From Saprospiraceae bacterium (GTDB taxonomy: Bacteria > Bacteroidota > Bacteroidia > Chitinophagales > Saprospiraceae), in contig JADKBO010000059.1 in NCBI GenBank assembly GCA_016715105.1, positions 186,001-250,000 of the forward strand: DNA of 64,000 nt, given 5' to 3'. This document shows positions 55,964 through 64,000 of the stretch, one piece after another. Numbering within the stretch: the first letter of the stretch is position 1; each line of letters begins with the position of its first letter. The position numbers and the translations under genes were made by a program. The notes under the pieces are model-generated. The model saw nothing but the letters and a program-made list of their open reading frames with translations, was not told the origin of the DNA and ran no database searches.

Positions 55964-58674
55964 ATGAGTTTGGATAATCCAATAGAAGAAAGTGGAGAGG
56001 ACCATTTGGTCACGTTGACAGGAATGTACAAAGAGTATTTCCTGGATTATGCGTCTTATGTTATCCTTGAGAGAGCAGTTCCGCATTTAGATGATGGATT
56101 TAAGCCCGTGCAAAGGCGAATTTTACATGCACTCAACCAAATGGATGATGGTAGATTTCACAAAGTTGCCAACGTCATTGGTCAAACCATGCAATATCAC
56201 CCGCATGGTGACGCAGCCATTGGTGATGCTTTGGTCAATCTGGGGCAAAAAGACTTGTTGATTGATTGTCAAGGAAACTGGGGGGATGTGCGCACTGGGG
56301 ATAGCTCGGCAGCTCCGAGATATATAGAAGCCAGGTTGACAAAATTTGCACTGGATGTAGTTTTCAACCCTCAAACTACTGACTGGCAAGTTACTTATGA
56401 TGGCCGGAAAAAGGAACCCATAACATTGCCTGTAAAATTTCCAATGGTGCTTGCTCAAGGTGTGGAAGGTATTGCAGTTGGACTTTCGACCAAAATCATG
56501 CCCCACAACTTTATTGAATTGATCAAAGAATCAATCAAAGTGTTGAAGGGTAAAAAACCTGTGCTTTATCCCGATTTCATGACTGCTGGTTATGTAGATA
56601 TTACCGAGTACAACGATGGTCGCAGAGGAGGCAGGATCAAATCCAGAGGAAAGATCAAAATTATAGATAAAACTTTCCTTGCCATCACTGAGCTTCCATA
56701 TGGGGTGACTACCACCAGTCTTATTGAAAGCATCATCAAGGCTTCTGAAAAGGGGCAGATCAAAATCAAAAAGGTTTTAGATAATACCGCCAAAGATGTC
56801 GAGGTTTTAATTGAATTAATGCCCGGAGTTTCTCCAGATCTTACAGTTGATGCCCTCTACGCCTTTACTGATTGTGAAATTTCTATTTCGCCCAATGCTT
56901 GCGTCATTATTGACAACAAACCTAGGTTTTTGGGCGTGACGGATTTGCTCATCATGAGTACTGAAAGGACCAAAGACCTCCTTGGCCAAGAGCTGGAAAT
57001 CAAGAAAAATGAACTCGAAGAAAAGTGGCACCTTGCTAGCTTGGAGAAAATTTTCATCGAGAATAGAATCTACCACGATATTGAAGAATGTGAAACTTGG
57101 GAAGACGTCATCATCACGATTGATAAAGGCCTCAAAAAATTTGTAGCTACTCCTTCTGATCCGTTGAAGTCGGGCGATAAACGCATCATGCTCATGCGTG
57201 ATATCACAGAGGAAGACATCATCAAACTCACGGAAATAAAGATCAAAAGAATTTCCAAATACAATTCTTTCAAAGCCGATGAATACATCAGCAATTTGGA
57301 ATTGGATCTCCAACAAGTCAAACACGATATAGAACATCTCACAGAATTTGCAATTGCCTATTTCGAACGTTTATTGGAGAAATATGGAAAGGGTAGGGAG
57401 CGCAAAACGGAAATTATTTCCATGGAGTCTATCCAAGTGCAACAGGTGGTTGCCAATAATGCCAAGTTATATGTAAACAAGGCAGATGGATTCATCGGAA
57501 TGGGCATGAAAAAGGATGAATTTGTTACCGATTGTTCCGATATTGACGACATCATCGCCTTTACCAAAGATGGAAAATTCAAAGTAGTGCGCATTGCGGA
57601 TAAGGTATTCATCGGAAAGGACATCATCCATGTAGAAGTTTGGCGCAAAACAGATGATAGAACTACGTACAATTTGATGTATATTGATGGTGGTTCAGGT
57701 ACAACCTATGCAAAAAGATTCAATGTTACCTCCATTACAAGAGATAAGGAATATGATTTGACTCAAGGAAACAAAGGTTCTAAAGTTTTATATTTTACGT
57801 CCAATCCTAATGGAGAATCAGAAAAAGTCAATGTACAATTATCTCCCGGCTGCACTGCTAAAAAGAAAGTTTTTGACTTTGATTTCGCGGATCTGGCTAT
57901 CAAGGGCAGAAGTGCAAATGGAAATACGGTCACTAAATATCCTGTAAGAAAAGTTACGCAGTTGGAGGTTGGGAAATCTTCCTTGGGCGCCATTAAGGTA
58001 TGGATTGATGAAGTTTCAGGTAGAGTCAATACTGATGCAGAGGTCGATTACTGGGTGGTTTTGATACTGGTGAACTTTTACTGGTTGTCTTTAATGATGG
58101 TACATATGAGTACAACGCACTGGACCTTTCCAAAAAATATGAAATGAGTAATATTGCACTCATCACTAAATACACTCCTGAAACACCTATATCTGTCATT
58201 TATTTTGAAGGCGAAAAAGGGTGGACAATGGTGAAAAAGTTCATAATTGAGACTTCACCATCCGATTCCAAACATCGTTTCATTTCTGAAGCAATCACTT
58301 CAAAACTATACCACATATCTGTTGGGGAAGGTGTTGGTGTGGTGGCGAATTATAAGATTGGCAAAGACAAACTGGCAAAGGAATTAAACCTGGACGAATT
58401 CATAAGTGTGAAAGGATGGAAGGCTATGGGCAACAAATTGGTGGAAGGTAAATTGATCAATGTAGATGTTGTGCGCACGCCGGAAGTTGCAGAGGAGGCA
58501 GTTGAAGAGTCACCAATCGTAGACGCAACAGATTTTGATGACAAACCATTGGCAGAGGGCAAAGCAAAAAATGTGGTACAGACCAATTTATTTGGCGAAG
58601 AGGAAGATTCCAAGGATGATAAAAAAGACGGAGGCAAATATAAATCTGGCGATACCATCGAATTTGATGTATAA
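55964..58674 (+). CDS. parC: DNA topoisomerase IV subunit A, frame broken
   Basis: Two frames (55964-58147 and 58144-58674) form one ~903-residue protein. The catalytic Tyr120 is in SSAAPRYIEARL; the winged-helix-like CAP domain MQYHPHGDAAIGDALVN is at about 76-92. The C-terminal beta-pinwheel repeats are visible in both parts. The first frame loses phase after VDYWV, whereas the second would read VGFDTGELLLVVFNDGTYEY..., so a single missing G near 58058 explains the break. The gene is expected to be essential, so an assembly error is likely. It resolves linked chromosomes after replication. parE is not in the window. Confidence 0.92.
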
Positions 58675-58675
58675 C

Positions 58676-59263
58676 ATGGACGATAAGCTTTCGCCAGCGG
58701 GTCTGGAAAAAAATTACCTCTTCAAATCTGAAAGGCTGGGATTCCGAAACTGGTCTGTCGACGATATCGCTGATTTTGCAGGTATAAACGCAGATCAGGA
58801 TGTAATGGAGCATTTTCCAAGTACCTTGAATTTACAACAAACTGCAGAATTGATTGGTCGACTTCAGGATCAGTATGCAACAAACGGCTACACCTATTAT
58901 GCAACTGAAATTCTGGAAACAGGTGAGCTCATTGGATTTATTGGTTTAGCGCATCATGACTATGAATCCGAATTCAATCCTGCAACAGATATTGGATGGC
59001 GACTGAAAAAATCAGCTTGGGGTCAGGGGTATGCGACAGAGGGTGCAAAAAGGTGTTTGGAATATGCTTTTGATGAATTGAAATTGAAAAAAGTAATTGC
59101 CATTTGTACCATACAAAACAAGAAATCAGAGGCAGTCATGATCAAAATAGGAATGACCAAAAAAGGTGAATTTGAACATCCAAAACTCAAAGAATTTCCA
59201 GAATATGCTCGTTGTATGTGGTATGAAATAGAGCCCAAGGCAAAAACCAGATTAACTCAGTAG
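58676..59263 (+). CDS. GNAT family N-acetyltransferase
   Basis: A 195-residue protein from the ATG at 58676, two bases after the parC stop at 58674; the open frame further upstream lies within parC and is not used. The RimJ/RimL-like pattern ERLGFRNWSVDDI, TGELIGFIGLAHH and DIGWRLKKSAWGQGYATEGAKRCLEYAF (acetyl-CoA-binding region with GQGYATEG) is clear. Substrate unknown. It overlaps the end of the convergent gene that follows by 12 bases. Confidence 0.9.
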   Translation: MDDKLSPAGLEKNYLFKSERLGFRNWSVDDIADFAGINADQDVMEHFPSTLNLQQTAELIGRLQDQYATNGYTYYATEILETGELIGFIGLAHHDYESEFNPATDIGWRLKKSAWGQGYATEGAKRCLEYAFDELKLKKVIAICTIQNKKSEAVMIKIGMTKKGEFEHPKLKEFPEYARCMWYEIEPKAKTRLTQ

Positions 59264-59617
59264 GCGATCAACCAACATAGAAATGATCCTTCTTTTGTAC
59301 ATGCTTTCATCATTCTGATAAATCAACATTTCCTCGGGAGTCATAAGTGCAACCACCATGCCTACCATGGTGTTTCGTATGACGGCATCTTTACTCAACT
59401 TTTGTACAACAAAATTTCGTCTGTCGTTTGGTTCTTCTTTGGCGAAGTTGGGTTTATTTGCCAATGCAGCATTCAGAAAATAAACTTGTAAAACATCATT
59501 TTGGAACTTGAGAATGGGCCTCAACACGGTATTTTGAAATTTTTCTTCATCCGTAGATACTGTAATGTCAAGGCCTAAGTTTGGCCTCAAATCCATCAAA
59601 ATTTGTGTTCTGTCCAT
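59252..59617 (-). CDS. Small conserved Bacteroidota protein
   Basis: A 121-residue protein of mostly helical character, resembling a small Bacteroidota family sometimes labelled glyoxalase; I see no glyoxalase-fold motif or metal site, so I do not use that name. Blocks: KFQNTVLRPILKFQNDVLQV, RRNFVVQKLSKDAVIRNTMV and LMTPEEMLIYQND. It lies 6 bases downstream of the mutS2 stop on the same strand, so it is likely co-transcribed with it. Function unknown. Confidence 0.75.
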   Translation of the reverse strand: MDRTQILMDLRPNLGLDITVSTDEEKFQNTVLRPILKFQNDVLQVYFLNAALANKPNFAKEEPNDRRNFVVQKLSKDAVIRNTMVGMVVALMTPEEMLIYQNDESMYKRRIISMLVDRLLS

Positions 59618-59623
59618 ATATTT

Positions 59624-62009
59624 TTATAATCTAACCAAAGTGACTCCTTCTCCACCATAATCTGGTTCAGGATGCCAAAACTCTTTCACATCTTTGTAGT
59701 CTCTGAGTTTTTTGTGCACATTTTTTTTCAAAACGCCATTTCCAACGCCATGGATGATGCGCAATTCAAAAGCATTATTCATGATGGCCCTGTCAATAAA
59801 TTCTTCCAAAAACCACATGGCATCCTCGGTTCGGTAGCCCCTAATGTCAAGTTTTGTTTCAACAATCCCACCTATTCCCGAAACATTAGAAACATCAACA
59901 GTTTTCTTTTTGTTGATGACGATAGGTTCATTGGCGTGTACCAACTCCTTGAGATTTGAACGCAACGTCAAGATACCCATTTGAATTTCAGCTTGGTCTT
60001 TATCAATGGCCATAATCTGACCAATGGAGCTTCCTTCCTGTATTTTTACATAATCACCAATTGCAAAAGGCTTTTGTTTTTTAGTAACAACTTGATATAC
60101 ATCCTCTTTTAACTGGTTGATTTGGTCTTTTACCTCCACAAATTTGGTCTTTTGGGCTTTGACCATTTCCTCGACTTTTTCGACCTCCTTCTCTTGTTTC
60201 ATCGCTTTGATGAGTTTCTGAGCTTCCTTATTAGCCTCAGCCAAGGAATATAAACTGGCTTCTTTCTGCTCTATTTTGAATTTCTTCTTTTTAAACTCCA
60301 TGTCGGATTGGAGCAACTCATAATTTTTCATGAGTTTATCGAGTCGGTCTTCTTTCTCAAGCAATTTGGTCATTTTATCCTCATACTCCTTTCTTTCAGT
60401 TTGAAGTTCGACCAAAAGCTCTTCTACCGCTTTTTCATTTTTGCCAGTTTTGTGTCTCGCATATTTGAGAACCTCTTCCGGAATTCCTGTTTTGGTAGCA
60501 ATTTCAAAAGCAAATGAACTACCAGGTTTGCCTACAATCAATTTATAAGTCGGACTCAATTCATTTCTGTCAAACTCCATGGAAGCATTGACGATGCCTT
60601 TGGTTTTAAAGGCAAAAAACTTAAGATTGGAATAGTGAGTAGTTATGACTGCTGTTGTTTTGCGACGATTGAGCTCATTCAAAATGGCTTCTGCAATGGC
60701 ACCACCGATTTTTGGATCTGTACCTGAGCCAAATTCATCAATCAATACCATGGTTTTTGCATCGGAAGCCTCCAAAACATTTTTCATATTCAGCAAATGA
60801 GAACTGTAAGTACTCAAATCATCCTCCACCGACTGTTGGTCACCAATATCTACAAATATTTTGTGGTAAATTCCAAATTGCGAATTTTCGTCAACAGGCA
60901 CTGGAATTCCAGCTTGCAACATGAGTTGTAATAAACCACAAGACTTCATGGCTACGGATTTTCCCCCTGCATTAGGTCCACTTAAAACCATGATCGTGTT
61001 GTTGCCAAATAGCTGCAAAGTAAATGGCACTACATTTTTTCTATTGCCATCATTTTTCAAAAGTAAAATAGGGTTGTACCCATCTATGATGTTGAAGTTA
61101 CTTTTTGCGCTCACTTGTGGAATTCTACCATCGATGTGTTTGGAGAATTGCGCCTTAGCCCTTATCGTATCTACTTTGATCAGTTTTTGCAATACATCAA
61201 AAATGTCATCGGCAAAAGGTCTTAAGAAGGCACAAAGCTCCCTCACAATTCTGTAGATCTCAGCCCTTCTTTCAGAATACAAGCTGTGTATGTCATTGTT
61301 GATTGCAATAGTTTGTTCAGGCTCGATGAATACCGTTTTTCCAGTCGAAGATTCATCGTGGATGATGCCAGGAACTTTGCGTTTATGTTCCGCAGCCACC
61401 ACAAAAACCATTCTACCATTTCTGATTGATTCAAGATTTTCAACCAAAAAACCTTTTTCCTTAAAAGCCATCAACTCCTGTCTAAAAACTTTGGCGGCTT
61501 CTCTTTCCTTATTTCCAATAGCCTTGGAAATCTTGAGTAGCTCATCAGAGGCGTTGGGCCTTACTTCACCTTCTTCGTCAAAAACTCGCTCAATTTCTTT
61601 GTTGAGTCTGGCTTCTATGATGATGGAAAGACCAATTTCAGTGAGCTTTGGATATAATTTGTGCTTGGTATAATCCTGGAAAAAGTGATTGAATCTGCTG
61701 CCAACAGAAAGGATTTGGTGTATTTTCTGAATGTCTTCTACCTCCAAAACATAACCTTCTTTTTTTAAAAGGGGCAGACAGTCTGACACATCTTCATATC
61801 CGGCCAAAGGGCATTTTATCACCAACAACCATGGCTTGTAGCCATTCTCCTGTTTGATCCAAAAGCAACTTTACAGCAGGCAGCTCGGTGTGTATCTCAA
61901 TATGGTCAAAGTGCTTTTTGCCAAGATCGCCCAAGCAATACTCTTTAATGGCTTTCAGTACTTTGTTAAATTCTATCTTTTCAAATATATCTTTAGGATA
62001 TAAAATCAT
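59624..62009 (-). CDS. mutS2: MutS2-type DNA mismatch-repair family endonuclease, frame broken
   Basis: Two frames form one ~794-residue protein. The first (start 62009) gives MILYPKDIFEKIEFNKVLK ... MVVGDKMPF, the second resumes AGYEDVSDCLPLLKKEGY; an extra base (or two missing) in TTTGG near 61805 breaks it. The ATPase has Walker A SGPNAGGKSVAMKS and Walker B TMVLIDEFGSGTDP; a coiled coil follows, then the C-terminal Smr nuclease domain with LDIRGYRTEDAMWFLEEF and IHGVGNGVLKK. MutS2 suppresses recombination and, in some bacteria, rescues collided ribosomes. Confidence 0.9.
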
Positions 62010-62587
62010 GTTGTTCTATTAATGAAGATGCAAATATAATGATCTTATAAACGAATGGAGATTGTTTTAAGTTTATGTTCAATGGGATTTCAATGTCCTT
62101 CGGACGCAATACCTGCGGCGCAATGTACCTACACAGTGTAGGTACGGAATAGACAATAGGCATTCAATAGGCATTCAATGGGAGTTCAATGGTTTTCAAT
62201 TGGAGTTCAATAGGATTTCAATCTCAGAATAAATATCAGCGAAAATCCGCGAGATCTGCGGGACACTGCCTGTTTTTCAATTCCCTGCGGGGTAAAGTAC
62301 CTACACAGTGCAGGGACACAAAGCTTGCAGTGCAATGTGCCTACACAGTGCAGGTACGCAATGACTCGTAGCTCGTAGCTCGTGGCTCGATGCCAAATTT
62401 CCGCTACACAGTTCACGACAAATTCTAGTAACTCAAAAAAAACTGACAGCTGAAAACTGATAGCTGATGGCTGAGAATTCAATCTCAAAGGTTGACTTCG
62501 ACAAGAAAACTCACAAATCAACACGCAACTCAGCATATTTACCGATATTTGCGGCAAAATTTGGCCAAAACCAAACATGGACGATAA
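62010..62587. repeat. Repeat-rich intergenic region with three hairpins
   Basis: 578 bases without a gene. Three related inverted repeats: 62125-62145 (10-bp arms GTACCTACAC around a single A, perfect), 62297-62317 and 62337-62357 (both imperfect). Between them is a patchwork of GCATTCAATAGG-type short repeats (62160-62222). At 62359-62397 a CTCGTAGCTCGTAGCTCG module, and at 62446-62474 an AACTGACAGCTGAAAACTGA module, recur near 55810-55890 and 451-490. Confidence 0.75.
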
Positions 62588-63907
62588 ATGAAAGCAAGAA
62601 CGCTTAAAAAAGATAAGGTAAACGTCATCACCCTCGGATGTTCAAAAAATCTGGTGGATTCAGAAAATCTCATCACGCAGCTCAAGGCAAACGATTTTGA
62701 TGTGACACACGAAAGTGAAAACCAAAATGCCAATGTCATTGTGGTCAATACATGTGGGTTTATTGATTTGGCCAAACAAGAATCTATAGATACTATTCTC
62801 CAATACGCGCACGAAAAAAGAGAAGGTAATATTGACAAATTATACGTTACAGGATGTTTGTCTCAAAGATACAAAGACGATTTGGAGACAGAAATACCAG
62901 AAGTTGATGCATTTTTTGGGACAATGGAGTTACCAGGTTTATTGGCCAAATTTGATATTGACTATAAACATGAACTCATTGGTGAACGAATCACTACCAC
63001 ACCTCAACATTTTGCTTACCTCAAAATTTCTGAAGGTTGTAACCGCACTTGTTCTTTTTGTGCCATTCCTTTGATGCGCGGTGGACATATCAGCAGATCC
63101 ATCGAAGATCTGGTGAAAGAAGCTGCCAATCTTTCCAGAATGGGCGTGAAAGAACTGATCCTCATTGCACAAGAGCTGACCTATTACGGGCTTGATTTGT
63201 ACAAAGAAAGGAAACTTGGCCAATTGTTGGAAGCCTTGTCTGAAGTGGATGGTATTGAATGGATCAGATTACACTATGCTTATCCAAGTAAATTTCCACT
63301 GGATGTTTTTGATTATATGGCCAAGTTGCCAAAGGTGTGTAAATATTTAGACATCCCATTGCAACACGCTTCTGACTCAGTTTTGGCTAGAATGAAGCGG
63401 CAGACAACCATGGCCGAACAAAGAGATTTGATCAAATATGCACGCGAAAAGGTTCCCAACATTGCAATCAGGACTACATTTTTGGTGGGATTTCCAGGAG
63501 AATCAAAAAGTGAGTTCAAAGAGTTGTGCGATTTTGTCGAGGAGATGAAATTCGAGCGGGTAGGGGTCTTCCAATATTCTCACGAAGAAGGAACTTCAGC
63601 ATATGAAGTTGCTGATGATGTAACACCTAAAACCAAAAAAGCTCGCGCTGCAAAGTTGATGGAAATCCAACAAGAGATTTCTTTTGAAAAAAACCTGGAG
63701 AAAGTTGGACAAACTTATAAGGTTTTGATTGACCGCAAAGAAGGAGAATATTTTGTGGGAAGGACAGAATATGACAGTCCAGAGGTGGACAATGAAGTAC
63801 TTATTCATGCAAAAAAGCATTTTGTCAGAATTGGTGATTTTGTAGCTGTCAAGGTGGAGAAGGCAGATGATTTCGATTTATATGGTGTTCCAGTGGAAGT
63901 AGGCTAA
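62588..63907 (+). CDS. rimO: Ribosomal protein S12 methylthiotransferase RimO
   Basis: A 439-residue protein. The N-terminal MTTase domain carries three cluster ligands (Cys18 in TLGCSKNLVD, Cys56 and Cys90), the radical-SAM domain binds a second 4Fe-4S cluster through Cys151, Cys155 and Cys158 (EGCNRTCSFCAIP), and a TRAM domain ends the protein (VLIDRKEGEYFVGRTEYDSPEVD). RimO adds a methylthio group to an aspartate of ribosomal protein S12. The N-terminal LGCSKNLVDSE distinguishes it from MiaB. It lies alone after the repeat region. Confidence 0.96.
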   Translation: MKARTLKKDKVNVITLGCSKNLVDSENLITQLKANDFDVTHESENQNANVIVVNTCGFIDLAKQESIDTILQYAHEKREGNIDKLYVTGCLSQRYKDDLETEIPEVDAFFGTMELPGLLAKFDIDYKHELIGERITTTPQHFAYLKISEGCNRTCSFCAIPLMRGGHISRSIEDLVKEAANLSRMGVKELILIAQELTYYGLDLYKERKLGQLLEALSEVDGIEWIRLHYAYPSKFPLDVFDYMAKLPKVCKYLDIPLQHASDSVLARMKRQTTMAEQRDLIKYAREKVPNIAIRTTFLVGFPGESKSEFKELCDFVEEMKFERVGVFQYSHEEGTSAYEVADDVTPKTKKARAAKLMEIQQEISFEKNLEKVGQTYKVLIDRKEGEYFVGRTEYDSPEVDNEVLIHAKKHFVRIGDFVAVKVEKADDFDLYGVPVEVG

Positions 63908-64000
63908 AGGCAACTACATTGAAATGCCTATTCCATAGATTTGCTCGATTTCCTTTTATTTTTTAATTTTTTGAAATAGTGGAATCAGATTGCATTGAGT

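Noticed and set aside
56203..56229. Quinolone-resistance mutation in parC
   Set aside because: The motif HPHGDAAIGD has Ala at the usual Ser position, but from memory this is normal for Bacteroidota ParC, so it is not evidence of selected resistance.
59252..59617. Glyoxalase annotation
   Set aside because: No vicinal-oxygen-chelate motif or metal ligand pattern is visible; the name seems to be carried over by similarity only.
62105..62587. Hidden small gene or RNA upstream of rimO
   Set aside because: The stretch is explained by hairpins and short repeats; no consistent frame or known RNA fold is visible.

Overview
The window reads as a chromosomal segment of a Bacteroidota bacterium, most likely a Saprospiraceae-like lineage (the phylum is secure, the family is inference). 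The evidence is GldD and GldE gliding lipoprotein/membrane proteins, type IX secretion (T9SS) C-terminal sorting domains, tandem Bacteroidota-style TonB proteins with two N-terminal membrane segments, a eukaryote-type citrate synthase, TAnnTTTG-type -7 promoter boxes and a low-GC, mostly housekeeping gene set.

Layout: 0-8 kb holds the end of a peptidoglycan glycosyltransferase (mtgA), ruvB, a secreted M43 metalloprotease, two TonB paralogues (the second frame-broken in a CCA repeat and followed by a clear terminator), a VanZ-like protein, gcvH and citrate synthase. 8-18 kb holds a TatD hydrolase, a TcdA/ThiF enzyme, a truncated HicB, ppnP, a DAACS symporter, a beta-CASP nuclease, proC, a conserved Bacteroidota protein split by frameshifts, a Crp/Fnr regulator and a saccharopine-dehydrogenase-like enzyme. 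18-30 kb holds T9SS cargo including a GH13 glycosidase, a bestrophin, a GmhA-HddC-transporter operon and a three-gene SurA/PpiC periplasmic chaperone operon. 30-34 kb is the conserved mutY-ssb-gldE-gldD cluster. 34-42 kb holds an esterase, murA (with Asp instead of Cys in the active-site loop), pntAA-pntAB-pntB, a SRPBCC protein and a signal-peptide-bearing aminotransferase. 43.7-50.7 kb is a decayed zone: an IS66 element whose inverted repeats and 8-bp target duplication I could delimit exactly sits in a thioredoxin-like gene, followed by several frame-broken genes and an Rpn-type nuclease. 51-64 kb returns to housekeeping genes: DUF2254, MscS, NamZ-like, parC, a GNAT, mutS2 and rimO.

A cross-cutting observation is that many otherwise intact genes, including parC, which is expected to be essential, are broken by a single-base frameshift, usually a missing base in a short homopolymer. 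Consensus errors are the simplest explanation outside 43.7-50.7 kb. Intergenic DNA is rich in lineage-specific repeats: hairpins, 8- and 14-bp tandem units, a 50-bp direct repeat and recurring word-like modules shared between distant loci. I found no tRNA, rRNA or CRISPR array, and no complete novel multi-gene system. The best candidates for new biology are the split conserved protein with a nucleoside-phosphorylase-like C-terminus, the exported aminotransferase, the Rpn locus with its palindrome, and the hairpin repeat families.
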